The notes beneath the pieces are model-generated. The model was not told where the DNA came from, did no database searches, and was given only the letters and a program-made list of their open reading frames with translations. This document shows, in pieces, positions 16,126 through 25,935 of a stretch of DNA of 32,111 nt (within the stretch, counting starts at the first letter, position 1; each line of letters starts with the position of its first letter). Both the position numbers and the translations under genes were made by a program. Source of the DNA: Prosthecobacter sp. (lineage in GTDB: Bacteria > Verrucomicrobiota > Verrucomicrobiia > Verrucomicrobiales > Verrucomicrobiaceae); contig JAURHS010000025.1 of the NCBI GenBank assembly GCA_030833205.1, positions 1-32,111 of the forward strand, read 5' to 3'.

Positions 16126-17061
16126 TTGAACTGGCTCCTGCAATCCCTGGGTTTGGTGGCCGACGGCACGCGCCTGCGCCTGCTGCTCTTGCTGCGTGCC
16201 GAAGAACTCAGCGTGGCCCAACTGCAGGAAATCCTCGGCCTGCCGCAGTCCAATATTTCGGCGCAGTTGGCCAAGCTCAAGTCCGCAGGGCTGATCACGG
16301 ATCGGCGCAGTGGCAAGAACCGATTCTATCACTGCAACGCCGGGGCCGGCGAGGACTGGCAGTGCCTGACTCAGGTGATGGACCGCGCCGCGGCAACCCT
16401 GCGCGAAGTGGCCGAGGATCAGCGTGCCTTGGACTTGGTGCTGCGCAAGCGGCAGAAAAGCGCGCAGGCTTATTTTGATGCTCTGGCTGGAAAGTTTGGT
16501 CGCCACTATGTGCCCGGTCGCTCCTGGAAGGCCCTTGGCGAGACCCTGCTCTTGCTCATGCCTGAACTGGAGATCGCGGATCTTGGGGCAGGGGAAGGCA
16601 CCCTCGCCATGTTGCTTGCTCAGCGTGCCAAGCGCGTGATTGCCGTGGACCACAGCGAGAACATGGTGGCCTATGGGGCGCAGCAGGCGCGGGAGCATGG
16701 CTTCGCCAACCTCGAGTATCGTCTTGGTGATTTGGAAGAGCCGCCGATTGAACCTGCGAGCATGGACTTGGTGCTCTTTGTGCAGGCCCTGCATCATGCG
16801 CGTGATCCGCAGCGCGCGCTGGCCGCTGCCCATGCCCTGCTCAAACCAGGTGGCCGCATCGTTGTGCTCGACCTGCTGAAGCATAATTTTGAAAAGGCCC
16901 GCGAGCTTTACGCCGATGTCTGGCTTGGGTTCGGAGAGGCTCCGCTTGAGGAGATGCTGCAGGCTGCGGGCTTCGTTGGCATTGAAACCCGGATTGTTGA
17001 GCGTGAGTCACGCAATCCGCAGTTTCAGACGCTGCTTGCCATCGCCAACAGGGCAGACTGA
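16126..17061 (+). CDS. ArsR-family regulator fused to a SAM-dependent methyltransferase
   Basis: The 311-residue protein joins two domains. Residues 1-90 form an ArsR-type winged helix (LVADGTRLRLLLLLRAEELS, recognition helix LPQSNISAQLAKLKSAGLI, then the wing DRRSGKNRFYHC). After a helical linker, residues about 140-300 form a class I methyltransferase with the SAM motif EIADLGAGEGTLAMLLA, an acidic strand end VIAVDHSENMV, and the LHHARDPQRALAAAHALLKPGGRIVVLDLL segment typical of UbiE-like enzymes. Such fusions occur in several phyla and are thought to sense SAM or control methyl metabolism; the target here is unknown. No ATG exists near the start. TTG 16126 is preferred because coding-like codon use begins there and a promoter sits just upstream; TTG 16075 or GTG 16078 are alternatives. 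It converges with a dehydrogenase gene 15 bases away. Confidence 0.85.
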   Translation: MNWLLQSLGLVADGTRLRLLLLLRAEELSVAQLQEILGLPQSNISAQLAKLKSAGLITDRRSGKNRFYHCNAGAGEDWQCLTQVMDRAAATLREVAEDQRALDLVLRKRQKSAQAYFDALAGKFGRHYVPGRSWKALGETLLLLMPELEIADLGAGEGTLAMLLAQRAKRVIAVDHSENMVAYGAQQAREHGFANLEYRLGDLEEPPIEPASMDLVLFVQALHHARDPQRALAAAHALLKPGGRIVVLDLLKHNFEKARELYADVWLGFGEAPLEEMLQAAGFVGIETRIVERESRNPQFQTLLAIANRAD

Positions 17062-17076
17062 GTTCAAGGTCAGCGG

Positions 17077-18111
17077 TCAGTGCTCGGCGCAACCATACTC
17101 GATGAGTGCCTTGATCACGCCGCGTCGTGCCACTTCATCAAAGGCAGCGGCGATGTCCCCGAGAGCAAACCGGTGGGTGATGAAGGGGGCAGCCTGCAGC
17201 CTGCCTTCGCGAATCCATTGGCAGAGTTGGGCCTGCGCCTCGCGTTCAAAGGCGCGCGTGGGCCATTGATGCACCAGCAGGTTGAAGTTGAAGTCAGCGC
17301 GGCGCAGATCAACATGCAAAATCTTTTCGGAGAGCACCCCGTAGATGCAATGCGAACCACCGCGGCGCAGCAGCGGCAGGGCCTGCAACAAAATCTCGGC
17401 GCGGCCGGCGGCGTCAATCACCGCATCAAGTCCCGTGGGCAGCGCGGCTTCGCCACTGGCAAAGGCCTCGTCGGCACCAAAGGCCAAGGCCTTGCTGCGC
17501 TTGCTTTCATGGCGATCCACGACGCCAATCCAACCCAGCCCAAACAAGCGGCCAAGCTTCACGAAGCTCAGCCCGACCGGCCCGGCGCCAAAGATCAATA
17601 CCCGATCGCCGGGCCGCAGATGAAAATCGCGGAAGGCTCCCAGCACCTCGCGCCAGGTGCACAGCAATACGGCGTCCTCTGCCGCGATGTCAGGGTCCAC
17701 GCGGGTTTGAATTTCATAGACCTCCCGCAGGCCATCGGCCTCGGTCTGTAGGCCATCGGCAAGCATGGCCGCGTGGTCATTGGCCACGGTGATTTCGCCG
17801 AAGCCGCCCCAGCCACTGTCAATGCCCTCGGCGGGCAGATCGAGATTGAGCCCGCCGACGACGCGGTCGCCAACGGCAAAGGCCCGCACCTTGTTGCCCA
17901 CGGCGATCACCTGGCCCACGCTCTCATGGCCCAAGGTGAAGGGGAAGCGGTCCTCCATGCCGGGGAAGTTGCCATGCAGCAGTTCGCTGTCCGTGCGATT
18001 GCAGAGGCAGGCCAGTTCCGTTCGCACCAGGGCTTGGTAGGGGCCACAGACCGGCTCCACGGTCTCGAGGACTTGGACTTGGCCGGGATGGATGGCGACA
18101 ACAGATTTCAT
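17077..18111 (-). CDS. medium-chain zinc-type alcohol/polyol dehydrogenase
   Basis: The 344-residue cytoplasmic protein belongs to the medium-chain dehydrogenase/reductase superfamily. Probable catalytic zinc ligands are C37 (in CNRTDSELLHG) and H62-E63 (in LGHESVGQVIAVG). The NAD(P)-binding Rossmann motif is G175-A-G-P-V-G180 in VLIFGAGPVGLSFVKLGR, followed by the acidic strand end VVDRHESKRSKALAFGADEA. The structural-zinc lobe with four closely spaced cysteines found in classical alcohol dehydrogenases is absent: residues 89-115 contain no Cys. This resembles sorbitol or glucose dehydrogenase-type members, but the substrate cannot be read from sequence. The ATG at 18111 begins the typical MKSVVAIHPGQVQV start; the open frame upstream is noncoding. 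It is divergent from the large cytochrome operon at 18298 and has a good candidate promoter. Confidence 0.88.
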   Translation of the reverse strand: MKSVVAIHPGQVQVLETVEPVCGPYQALVRTELACLCNRTDSELLHGNFPGMEDRFPFTLGHESVGQVIAVGNKVRAFAVGDRVVGGLNLDLPAEGIDSGWGGFGEITVANDHAAMLADGLQTEADGLREVYEIQTRVDPDIAAEDAVLLCTWREVLGAFRDFHLRPGDRVLIFGAGPVGLSFVKLGRLFGLGWIGVVDRHESKRSKALAFGADEAFASGEAALPTGLDAVIDAAGRAEILLQALPLLRRGGSHCIYGVLSEKILHVDLRRADFNFNLLVHQWPTRAFEREAQAQLCQWIREGRLQAAPFITHRFALGDIAAAFDEVARRGVIKALIEYGCAEH

Positions 18112-18124
18112 GGCAGGTGGATTT

Positions 18125-18153
18125 TGAATAGGCCCGTTCGCCCCGCAATTCAA
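18125..18153 (-). promoter_or_regulatory. candidate promoter of the medium-chain dehydrogenase gene
   Basis: On the minus strand TTGAAT (18153-18148), 17 bases, then TATTCA (18130-18125), 13 bases before the ATG at 18111. Four of six and three of six matches to the sigma-70 consensus with ideal spacing; the leader would be very short. Confidence 0.4.
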
Positions 18154-18228
18154 GCTCTGCCGGCTCAGGGGCAAGACAGCAAGCTTGGTCAGCGTTGATC
18201 TGTTCTGGCGCCATGTGGCTGCACAGCC

Positions 18229-18284
18229 CGCCCCAATGCGCGGTCTTGCGCGCGGGGCGTCCTGCGGGCAGACTGCCTGCCCGC
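18229..18284 (+). promoter_or_regulatory. two tandem GC-rich hairpins before the large cytochrome operon
   Basis: Hairpin 1 (18229-18259): CGCCCC and GCGCG pair with CGCGC and GGGGCG, with a 3-base bulge (AAT) and a 6-base loop. Hairpin 2 (18264-18284): GCGGGCAG pairs perfectly with CTGCCCGC across a 5-base loop, ending 13 bases before the ATG at 18298. Neither has a U-tract. They could form a repressive leader or a DNA operator. Confidence 0.55.
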
Positions 18285-18297
18285 CCGTGATCCTGTC

Positions 18298-21200
18298 ATG
18301 TTTTTGATCCCCCGTCTTCTCCACCTTGCCGGGCCACTGCTTCTGGCGGCAGGCCTGATGGCCCAGGACAACGCCCGAGAGTCTCAGCAACGGGAGTTCT
18401 TCGAGAACCGCATCCGCCCCGTGTTGGCGCAGGAGTGCTACAACTGCCACAGCGAGGCTGGGAAACAAAAGGCAGATCTGCTGCTCGACTCGCGCAGCGG
18501 TTGGCAGAAGGGCGGCGAGAGTGGGCCCGTCATCGTGCCAGGCGATCCGGACAAGTCCCTGCTCATGCAGTCCATTTCCCACGAGCATCCCCAACTGCAG
18601 ATGCCCAAAAACGGTGCCAAGCTCGATGACCAGACGCTTGCGGATTTCAGGCAGTGGATCGCGCAGGGTGCCTTTGACCCGCGCGATCAGGCACCCAGCG
18701 CCGAGGAGCTCAAGGCGCAGACCGATTGGCCCGCCGTGTTTGCCCGCCGCCGTCAGTGGTGGGCCTTTTCACCGCTGAAATCTGCGCCGCAAGGCAAGGG
18801 CATTGACGATTATCTCGATGAGGCCATGCGCGCCCGTGGAGTGGAGCCTGCACCGCCCGCCAGCGCAGAGGCGGTGGCGCGTCGCCAGAGTTTGGTGCTC
18901 ACCGGTCTGCCTCCCAATTCCAAAACTCAAGGGATCGACGCCTTGATGGCCTCGCCGGCCTTCGGGGAGAAGTGGGCGCGGCACTTCATGGACTGGGTGC
19001 GCTACGCCGAGTCCTATGGCAGTGAGGGCGATCCTGCCATCCCCTATGCCCATGAGTACCGGGACTACCTCATCCGCGCCCTCAACGCCGATGTGCCCTG
19101 GCCGCAGTTGTTGCGCGAGGCCATTGCCGGGGACCTGCTCATTGACCCCAGAGTGTCGGCGGGCATCAACGAGAGCATGTTGGGCATTGGCCACCTTCGC
19201 ATGGTGCTGCACGGCTTCTCGCCAGTGGACTCACTGGATGAATTCGTGACCTTCACGGACAATCAGATTGATACCGTGACCAAGGCTTTCCAGGGACTCA
19301 CCGTTTCCTGTGCGCGGTGCCATCACCACAAATTTGACGCCATCTCGCAGGACGACTACTACGCCCTCTTTGGGGTTTTTGGCAGCACGCATCCCGCCGT
19401 CGTTGACGCCACGGCTCCAGGCAGCGGTCAGCCGCAGGTCATGGGCATGGAGCGACTCAAGCCGCAGATTCGTAGCGCCCTCGCCAAGCGTTGGCTCCTC
19501 CACCTTGGGGCCCCGGTCGCTCCATCACCAGAACCAGCACCACCTTGGGGATTGCGCACCCGATTTGAGGGCATGCAGTGGACTGCCGCAGGTGAGTTTG
19601 CAGTGGCCTTGGAGGGACCACAAGCCATCAAGCGCATCTACACTGGCGGGTATGTCAGCGATCGTCACAGCGATGCCGCACGCGCGGTGCTTCATAGTGC
19701 CCCAGTGGTGAATCCAGGGGGCAAACTTTGGTTCTGGATTGCGGGTGGTGGCGGCGTGAAGGCCAAGTATGTGGTGCAGAACTACCCGCGTACCGGCACC
19801 ATCCACAAGGCCATTGAACTCAAGGAGGCCAAGGACGCTCAAATGGGTTGGCGCAGCCTGGATCTCGACTTTTGGAAGGGTGAGGAGATTTTTATCCAAG
19901 TCACCACGGCAGCGGATGCCCCGGCTGAGTTTCGTGAGGATCGGTCTTGGTTCATCCTCGGTGATGCCATGATCATCGAGGACGGCTCAGCGCCGCCAGC
20001 GCTGCCGCAAATCTCCAAGGCGCCGCTGGCGGCTTTGGTGGCGGCCTGGCGCGATGGACGGTTGGATGACGGCGGCGCCCTGCGACTGCAGTTGGCCTTG
20101 GACCGCGGCGAACTGCCCAATGACTTTACGGGAGACGGGGAACTCGCTGGCCTGATGGAGCGATACCGCGAGCTGGAGAGAAACCTGCCAGTGCCGCGCC
20201 GGGCGCCGGGCGTGATGGATGGCCCGGGGCGCGACAGCCCGCTCTTTGTGCGCGGCAACCCTCGCGAATTGGGCGAGCCGGTGGAGCGTCGCTACCTCGA
20301 AGTGATTGACCCCAGGCCGTTGCGCGGCGTGCGCAGCGGCAGGCGCGAGTTGGCGGAGCGGATGGCCAATCTGGAAGCCAATCCGCTGGCGGCGCGCGTC
20401 ATTGTCAATCGGCTCTGGCATCATGTGTTTGGCCGCGGCTTGGTGGCCAGCACCGACAACTTTGGCAAGCTTGGCGACAGGCCTTCCCATCCTGAATTGC
20501 TCGACATGCTCGCCTCCACCCTCATCAAGGAAAAAGGCTCACTCAAGGCCGTGCTCAAGCTGATGGTGGAGAGTCGCGCCTTTGCCCGCGCCTCATCGCC
20601 CACGCCCAGCGCCTGGCAGAATGATCCGCAGAACCTTCTGCTTTCGCACTGGAATTTGCGCAGGCTTGAGGCCGAGTCTCTGCGAGACAGCCTGCTGGCG
20701 CATAGTGGGGCGTTGAAGCCGGAGATGTACGGCAAGTCCGTGGCTGGCAGTGAGCCCAGGCGCAGCGTTTATGTGAAGGTGGTTCGCAATGCCTTGGACC
20801 CCTTGCTCAAAGCCTTCGATGCGCCCGTGCCCTTCAGCGCCTGTGGGCGTCGCGACAGCACCAATGTGCCGGCGCAGTCTCTGACCCTGCTCAATGATCC
20901 GCTGGTTCAAAACTGGAGCGCTCAATGGGCCGCGCGCGTGCTTGCGGAGGCCAAGGATGATCAGGGCCGCGTGCAGCAACTCTATCGCGATGCCTTCCAC
21001 CGCAAGGCCAGCGACGAGGAGATTGCCGCCGCCTTGGAGCTGGTGAGCGGGCACCTGGCCGATGGAGCGAAGCAGGCCCAAGAGCGTCAGCAGTTGCAGG
21101 GCAGGCAGTCCTCGCTGCATCAGCAGATCCACGCCCTGCTGGCCTCCCTGCCGGGGGCGACGATCAAGACCGCGCCCGCATCTGATCTGCCTCAGCCTCT

Positions 21201-22005
21201 TGCCGAGTGGACCTTTGAAACGGGGGCAGAGGATGAGCGCGGCGGCTTGGATCTCAAACTCAGCGGGGATGCGCGCATTGAGGGCGGCGCTTTGATTGTG
21301 GGTGGGGCAGGCATGGCTGCCACGGGAGCCCTGCCCAAGACGCTGCGGGCCAAGACCCTCGAGGCCTGGGTTCAGCTCGATGACCTGACTCAACAGGGCG
21401 GGGGAGTGCTGACCGTGCAGGGCATGGACGCTGTGCTGTTTGACTCCGTGGTTTTTGGTGAAAAACAACCGGGGCATTGGGTGGCAGGCAGCAATTTCTT
21501 TGCCCGCAGCGAGTTGCTCAAGGCTCCAGCGGAAAGCACGGCACAGCAAAGCGCCATTCACATCGCTGCTGTTTGGGAAAAGGACGGGCATGTCTCGATG
21601 TTCCGCAATGGCAAGCCCTACGGTCAGCGCTACCGCAAGGCTGAGGGCGCTGTGTTTGAGGCCGCCAAATCACAGATCCTGTTGGGTTGTCGCCATGGCA
21701 AGCCTGCCGGCAATCACGGGCTGCGCGGTCGCATCCTGCGTGCCAGAGTTTATGACCGCGCCTTGAAGCCTGAGGAGCTTGCCAAGACAGCCAGCCTTGA
21801 GGCCGGGCAGGCGGCTTGGGAGCAAAGCCTTGCGGCCATGCCCAAGGACAAGCGCGGGCTCTACGAGAAGCTGCAGGGACAACTGCGGCAGATCGAGCAG
21901 GCGCTGGAGGCCCTGCCCGCTGACCAGGGCAATGCCCCGCAGCAGGCCTGGGCGGCTTTGGCCCATGCGCTGGTCAATGCCAAGGAATTCAGTTACCTGC
22001 CCTGA
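18298..22005 (+). CDS. exported DUF1549/DUF1553 cytochrome protein with C-terminal LamG domain
   Basis: A 1235-residue exported protein. Signal peptide residues 1-22 (ends GLMA); PSCyt1 haem domain with [14 protein letters not shown] (C47 to H51) and [18 protein letters not shown]1549 (about 160-370) with [16 protein letters not shown] and a second haem motif C338-A-R-C-H342 followed by [17 protein letters not shown]; a beta-rich insert (about 420-580, [34 protein letters not shown]) that may be a carbohydrate-binding fold; DUF1553 (about 680-940, [23 protein letters not shown] shortened: [16 protein letters not shown]). The C-terminal part (about 965-1160) is a LamG/concanavalin-A-like sandwich: [55 protein letters not shown]. 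The DUF1501 gene starts 5 bases after its stop, so the two form an operon. Function unproven; haem-linked processing of a bound glycan is my inference. Confidence 0.92.
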   Translation: MFLIPRLLHLAGPLLLAAGLMAQDNARESQQREFFENRIRPVLAQECYNCHSEAGKQKADLLLDSRSGWQKGGESGPVIVPGDPDKSLLMQSISHEHPQLQMPKNGAKLDDQTLADFRQWIAQGAFDPRDQAPSAEELKAQTDWPAVFARRRQWWAFSPLKSAPQGKGIDDYLDEAMRARGVEPAPPASAEAVARRQSLVLTGLPPNSKTQGIDALMASPAFGEKWARHFMDWVRYAESYGSEGDPAIPYAHEYRDYLIRALNADVPWPQLLREAIAGDLLIDPRVSAGINESMLGIGHLRMVLHGFSPVDSLDEFVTFTDNQIDTVTKAFQGLTVSCARCHHHKFDAISQDDYYALFGVFGSTHPAVVDATAPGSGQPQVMGMERLKPQIRSALAKRWLLHLGAPVAPSPEPAPPWGLRTRFEGMQWTAAGEFAVALEGPQAIKRIYTGGYVSDRHSDAARAVLHSAPVVNPGGKLWFWIAGGGGVKAKYVVQNYPRTGTIHKAIELKEAKDAQMGWRSLDLDFWKGEEIFIQVTTAADAPAEFREDRSWFILGDAMIIEDGSAPPALPQISKAPLAALVAAWRDGRLDDGGALRLQLALDRGELPNDFTGDGELAGLMERYRELERNLPVPRRAPGVMDGPGRDSPLFVRGNPRELGEPVERRYLEVIDPRPLRGVRSGRRELAERMANLEANPLAARVIVNRLWHHVFGRGLVASTDNFGKLGDRPSHPELLDMLASTLIKEKGSLKAVLKLMVESRAFARASSPTPSAWQNDPQNLLLSHWNLRRLEAESLRDSLLAHSGALKPEMYGKSVAGSEPRRSVYVKVVRNALDPLLKAFDAPVPFSACGRRDSTNVPAQSLTLLNDPLVQNWSAQWAARVLAEAKDDQGRVQQLYRDAFHRKASDEEIAAALELVSGHLADGAKQAQERQQLQGRQSSLHQQIHALLASLPGATIKTAPASDLPQPLAEWTFETGAEDERGGLDLKLSGDARIEGGALIVGGAGMAATGALPKTLRAKTLEAWVQLDDLTQQGGGVLTVQGMDAVLFDSVVFGEKQPGHWVAGSNFFARSELLKAPAESTAQQSAIHIAAVWEKDGHVSMFRNGKPYGQRYRKAEGAVFEAAKSQILLGCRHGKPAGNHGLRGRILRARVYDRALKPEELAKTASLEAGQAAWEQSLAAMPKDKRGLYEKLQGQLRQIEQALEALPADQGNAPQQAWAALAHALVNAKEFSYLP

Positions 22006-22010
22006 ACGCG

Positions 22011-23432
22011 ATGCACGCCATGCCCAATTCATTCCCCTCGCGTCGTCAATGGCTGGCTCGCGCCAGCACCGGCTTTGGCCTGATGGCCCTGCAGGGCTTG
22101 TTGGCCGACAACAACGAGCAGCGCGTCATTGCGCGAGCTCGCCGCATTGCGCCCAAGGCGCGCAGCGTCATTTTTCTCTACATGAGCGGTGGGGTCTCGC
22201 ATGTGGACAGCTTTGATCCCAAGCCCAAGTTGCAGGAGTTGGCCGGCAAGCCCATGCCCGTGGCGCTGAAACGCACCCAATTCAACAACAACGGCACGGT
22301 GCAGCCAGCGCATTGGTCCTTCGCGGCCCGCGGCAAAAGCGGCATCGAGATCAGCGAACTCTTCCCGCAGATCGCCACCTGCGCGGACGAGCTTTGTGTG
22401 ATCCGCAGCATGACGGCCAAGTTCTCCGAGCATGCGCAGGGCAACTTTGCCATGCACACCGGCTTCCCGTTTCTGGGTTATCCAAGCGCCGGGGCCTGGG
22501 CAAGTTACGGCCTCGGCAATGATTCCGCCAATCTTCCGGGTTATGTCGTGCTGCAAAGCGGCGGAGCCTCCGTGCCGCACGGCGGCGTTGGCCTGTTTGG
22601 CAATGGCTTCCTGCCGGCCCAACATCAGGCCAGCATCCTGCGTGCCGATGAGCCCGAGGCGGTGGCCAATTTGAAGGCTGCTCGTGGTGCCTTGTGGCAG
22701 CAGCGGCAGATGAGCTTCATCGCCCAACGCGACGCGCAGTTCGCCCAGCGATTCGGCGGTGACGCCCATGTTGAGGCTGCCATCGCCAATTACGAAATGG
22801 CGGCGCGCATGCAGGCTGCCGTGCCCGAACTCTGTGACATCAGTGGGGAAAGCGAGATCACGCGCAAGCTCTACGGTCTGGACCATAGCGAGCCAAGGCT
22901 GGCGGCCTATGGCCGTCAGTGCCTGCTGGCCAGAAGGCTGGTGGAGCGCGGTGTGCGATTCATTGAATTGAGCACGCTGGCCTACAACCTTGGCGGTGGC
23001 AATGGCGCCAACCCCTGGGATCATCACGGCGCGCTCAAGGAGGGCCATGGCCGCATGGCCCATCAAATTGATCAGCCCATCGCCGCGCTTATCAAGGATC
23101 TGCGCAGTCGAGGTTTGCTCGACAGCACGCTGTTGGTTTGGGCCGGGGAGTTTGGTCGCACGCCCTTTGCTCAGGGCAGCGACGGCCGCGACCACAATCC
23201 CTATGGCTTCAGTGTGTGGATGGCCGGCGGCGGTGTGCGTGGCGGCCATGTCGTTGGGGCCACAGATGAGTTCGGCTACCACGCCACTCAGGAGGTCTGC
23301 AATGTGTACGACCTCTGGGCCACCGTCCTGCATTTGCTTGGCATTGACCACGAGCGCCTCACCTTCCGTTACTCAGGACGCGATCTGCGCCTCACCGATG
23401 TGCACGGCCGTGTTCTCCCGGTGATGGGGTAA
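22011..23432 (+). CDS. DUF1501 protein with twin-arginine signal
   Basis: The 473-residue DUF1501 protein has a fold related to the alkaline phosphatase/sulfatase superfamily as far as the family is described. The N-terminus carries a twin-arginine export motif (S-R-R-Q-W-L, in [15 protein letters not shown]), implying export in folded form. Signature segments are [70 protein letters not shown] and [35 protein letters not shown] (quoted in parts: GEFGRTPF and GRDHNP, likely metal or substrate site). It begins 5 bases after the large cytochrome gene, in the order seen throughout Planctomycetota and Verrucomicrobiota, so the two proteins probably work together outside the cytoplasmic membrane. 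The catalytic activity is not established. It converges with the HAD gene. Confidence 0.93.
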   Translation: MHAMPNSFPSRRQWLARASTGFGLMALQGLLADNNEQRVIARARRIAPKARSVIFLYMSGGVSHVDSFDPKPKLQELAGKPMPVALKRTQFNNNGTVQPAHWSFAARGKSGIEISELFPQIATCADELCVIRSMTAKFSEHAQGNFAMHTGFPFLGYPSAGAWASYGLGNDSANLPGYVVLQSGGASVPHGGVGLFGNGFLPAQHQASILRADEPEAVANLKAARGALWQQRQMSFIAQRDAQFAQRFGGDAHVEAAIANYEMAARMQAAVPELCDISGESEITRKLYGLDHSEPRLAAYGRQCLLARRLVERGVRFIELSTLAYNLGGGNGANPWDHHGALKEGHGRMAHQIDQPIAALIKDLRSRGLLDSTLLVWAGEFGRTPFAQGSDGRDHNPYGFSVWMAGGGVRGGHVVGATDEFGYHATQEVCNVYDLWATVLHLLGIDHERLTFRYSGRDLRLTDVHGRVLPVMG

Positions 23433-23478
23433 GACCTGCCGGCCTTGCCCTCAATCTGGCGCCTCAGCTCTGGGGCAT

Positions 23479-24114
23479 TCAGGTCAGGTCTTCGTCGCGC
23501 AGCCATTGCTCAAGCCTGTGCTCAAAGGCTTGGTGATTGTGCAGATCGTAGTGGTGCACGGCAAAGCCCATGGCCTTGGCGGTGGCGATGTTGGCTGGCA
23601 GATCGTCAATGAAGAGGGTGTGGGCCGGCTCGAGTTGGCATTGCTCGATGGCGATTTCGAAGATGCGCTGGCCCGGCTTGCTGGCCTTGGCCAGATGCGA
23701 GAAGACGCCACCATCAAAGAGGCTTAGGGCAGGGCAGTGCTCCTGGAGGTGCGCCAGGTGCAGGCCTGCGGTGTTGGAGAGCAGGTGCATGGGCAGTGCG
23801 GGATGGCGCTGCTTGAGGGCACGCAGGCTTTGCTCCATCGCTGCGTTGGGGGTGAAGATGTCGCACCAAAGGGCGGTGAGTTCTGTGCGGCTGCCTTCAA
23901 AGCCAAGGCGCGTCTTGGCGCCGGTCAGAAAGGTTTCGTCGTCCATGTCGCCGTTTTCATACGGCAGCTTGATGTCCTCGAGCAGGGCATTGAGCTCGGC
24001 GCTGCTGCCCTCTGTGGCGGCGCGGCAGCGGGGTGCGGCTGCGCTTGCGGCGCGGTTGAAATCAAAGTCGGCCAGTACCTTGCCGATGTCGCAGAGCAGG
24101 GCTGGCCTGGCCAT
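23479..24114 (-). CDS. HAD superfamily hydrolase (subfamily IA, YihX-like)
   Basis: The 211-residue protein shows the four HAD motifs: motif I C-D9-I-G-K-V-L-A-D with D9 as probable nucleophile; motif II LLSNT; motif III K in LAKASKPGQRIFE; motif IV LFIDDLPANIATAKAMG. In motif I the second Asp of the classical DxD is a Gly, as in the YihX-type family (DLGNV), whose E. coli member is a glucose-1-phosphate phosphatase. This suggests a small-molecule phosphatase, but the substrate cannot be assigned. The gene starts 3 bases after the lepA stop on the same strand, so it is the distal gene of the DUF1080-lepA-HAD transcript. No Shine-Dalgarno motif precedes the ATG at 24114; translational coupling with lepA is likely. 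Confidence 0.88.
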   Translation of the reverse strand: MARPALLCDIGKVLADFDFNRAASAAAPRCRAATEGSSAELNALLEDIKLPYENGDMDDETFLTGAKTRLGFEGSRTELTALWCDIFTPNAAMEQSLRALKQRHPALPMHLLSNTAGLHLAHLQEHCPALSLFDGGVFSHLAKASKPGQRIFEIAIEQCQLEPAHTLFIDDLPANIATAKAMGFAVHHYDLHNHQAFEHRLEQWLRDEDLT

Positions 24115-24117
24115 GAC

Positions 24118-25914
24118 TTAGTTGGTCTTGAGGACTTCGATGAAGGCTTCCTGGGGGATGTTGACGCGGCCAATGGCCTTCATCTTCTTTTTGCCTTCCT
24201 TTTGTTTTTCCAGCAGTTTGCGTTTGCGGGTGATGTCGCCGCCGTAGCATTTGGCGGTCACATCCTTGCGCAGGGCGCTGATGCTTTCGCGGGCGATGAC
24301 TTTGCCGCCGATGGCGGCCTGAATGGCCACCACGAAGAGTTGCTGCGGGATGACTTCCTTGAGCTTGGCTGCCAGCTGCCTGCCACGGCTTTCGGCCTTG
24401 CTGCGGTGGACGATGCAGGAGAAGGCGTCCACGGGTTCGCCGGCGATGAGCATGTCCATCTTGACGAGGTCGTCAGCGCGGTAGCCGGCGTGTTCGTAGT
24501 CCATGCTGCCATAGCCTCGGGTCAGGCTCTTGAGCTTGTCGTTGAAGTCCACGAGAATCTCATTGAGCGGCAGCAGGGTGTGCAACATGACGCGGCGGTC
24601 GTCGAGGGTCTCGGTGTTGTTGACCTGGCCGCGTTTGTCCATGACCAACTGCATGATGTCGCCAATGTATTCATTGGGGATCATGATGAAGACCTTGACG
24701 GTGGGCTCGCGGATTTCCTCGATCTGTTGGGCCGGGGGAAGGAAGCAGGGGTTGTCCACCATGACTTCGGTGCCATCGGTCTTGCGCACCTCGTAGATGA
24801 CCGAGGGGTAGGTGGAGATGACATCCATGTTGAACTCGCGGCGCAGGCGCTCCTGCACAATCTCCATGTGCAGCAGGCCAAGGAATCCGCAGCGAAACCC
24901 AAAGCCCAGAGCGGCTGAGGACTCGGCCATGAAGGTGAAGGCGGAGTCGTTGATCTGCAGCTTGCCGACGGCCGCCTTGAGACTCTCGAAGTCGTCGGTG
25001 CTCACCGGGTAGATGCCGCTGAAGACCAACGGGTGAATCTCCTTGAAGCCAGGCAGGGGCTCGGGGGATGGACGGCGGCTTTCGGTGATGGTGTCGCCGA
25101 TCTTGACATCGGCAGTGGTTTTCACATTGGCGATGAGGTAGCCGACATCGCCGGGTTCAAGCTTTTCGCAGGCCGTCATTTTGGGGCGGAACACGCCGAG
25201 GTCCTTGACCTCGTAGTCCAGGCCGGTGGACATCATGCGGATGCGTTGGCCGCGGGTGATGGTGCCGGAGACGATGCGCACATAGCTGACCACGCCGCGG
25301 TAGGCGTCGAAGACGGAATCAAAGACGCTGGCGCGCAGGTAGCCGTCTGCGGGGTCCTTGGGGGCGGGCACATGCTTGACGATGGCTTCAAGGATGTCCT
25401 CGATGCCGATGCCCATCTTGGCGCTGGCGGGCACGGCGTTGTCGGAGGGCAACTGCAGGATGTCCTCGAGTTGGCGTTTGACCTTGTCCACATCGGCGCT
25501 GGGCAGGTCGATCTTGTTGATGACGGCGATCACCTCGAGTTTCTGGCCAAGGGCCAGATTGAGGTTGGCGACGGTTTGAGCTTCCACGCCTTGAGAGGCG
25601 TCCACCAGCAGCAGGGCGCCCTCGCAGGCGGCCAGTGAGCGGCTCACCTCGTAGCTGAAGTCCACATGCCCTGGGGTGTCGAGCAGGTTGAGTTTGTAGA
25701 TCTGGCCGTCGCGGGCCTTGTAGGACATGCAGACCGGGTGGGCCTTGATGGTGATGCCGCGCTCGCGCTCCAGGTCCATGGCGTCGAGGAGCTGGTCCTG
25801 CTTCTGTCGCTCGGAGATGGTTTTGGTGAACTCCAGCAGACGATCCGAGAGCGTGGTCTTGCCGTGATCAATGTGGGCAATGATGGAGAAGTTGCGCGTG
25901 CGTTCGATGGCCAT
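24118..25914 (-). CDS. lepA: elongation factor 4 (LepA)
   Basis: The 598-residue translational GTPase LepA/EF4, almost exactly the E. coli length (599). G1 is AHIDHGKTT, the switch II/G3 segment is [18 protein letters not shown], and G4 is VINKIDLP. LepA-specific regions are also present: [25 protein letters not shown] and the C-terminal domain with [21 protein letters not shown] (shown in part) and [27 protein letters not shown] (in part: [12 protein letters not shown]). It ends [17 protein letters not shown], the conserved tail. LepA acts on the ribosome and has been linked to back-translocation and to 30S assembly. It is the middle gene of a minus-strand run: a DUF1080-like secreted protein 21 bases upstream and a HAD hydrolase 3 bases downstream. 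ATG 25914 is set by the [14 protein letters not shown] start. Confidence 0.97.
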   Translation of the reverse strand: MAIERTRNFSIIAHIDHGKTTLSDRLLEFTKTISERQKQDQLLDAMDLERERGITIKAHPVCMSYKARDGQIYKLNLLDTPGHVDFSYEVSRSLAACEGALLLVDASQGVEAQTVANLNLALGQKLEVIAVINKIDLPSADVDKVKRQLEDILQLPSDNAVPASAKMGIGIEDILEAIVKHVPAPKDPADGYLRASVFDSVFDAYRGVVSYVRIVSGTITRGQRIRMMSTGLDYEVKDLGVFRPKMTACEKLEPGDVGYLIANVKTTADVKIGDTITESRRPSPEPLPGFKEIHPLVFSGIYPVSTDDFESLKAAVGKLQINDSAFTFMAESSAALGFGFRCGFLGLLHMEIVQERLRREFNMDVISTYPSVIYEVRKTDGTEVMVDNPCFLPPAQQIEEIREPTVKVFIMIPNEYIGDIMQLVMDKRGQVNNTETLDDRRVMLHTLLPLNEILVDFNDKLKSLTRGYGSMDYEHAGYRADDLVKMDMLIAGEPVDAFSCIVHRSKAESRGRQLAAKLKEVIPQQLFVVAIQAAIGGKVIARESISALRKDVTAKCYGGDITRKRKLLEKQKEGKKKMKAIGRVNIPQEAFIEVLKTN

Positions 25915-25935
25915 GCTGGGGCGGAGAAAGGGGCT

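Noticed and set aside
22029-23351. 440-codon open frame on the minus strand opposite the DUF1501 gene
   Set aside because: Same cause: low stop-codon density opposite a GC-rich gene; no recognisable domain and no suitable start.
23431-23492. 8-base inverted repeat AAGACCTG/CAGGTCTT across the stop codons of the DUF1501 and HAD genes as a bidirectional terminator
   Set aside because: The arms are 46 bases apart, with no strong inner stem and no U-tract on either strand.
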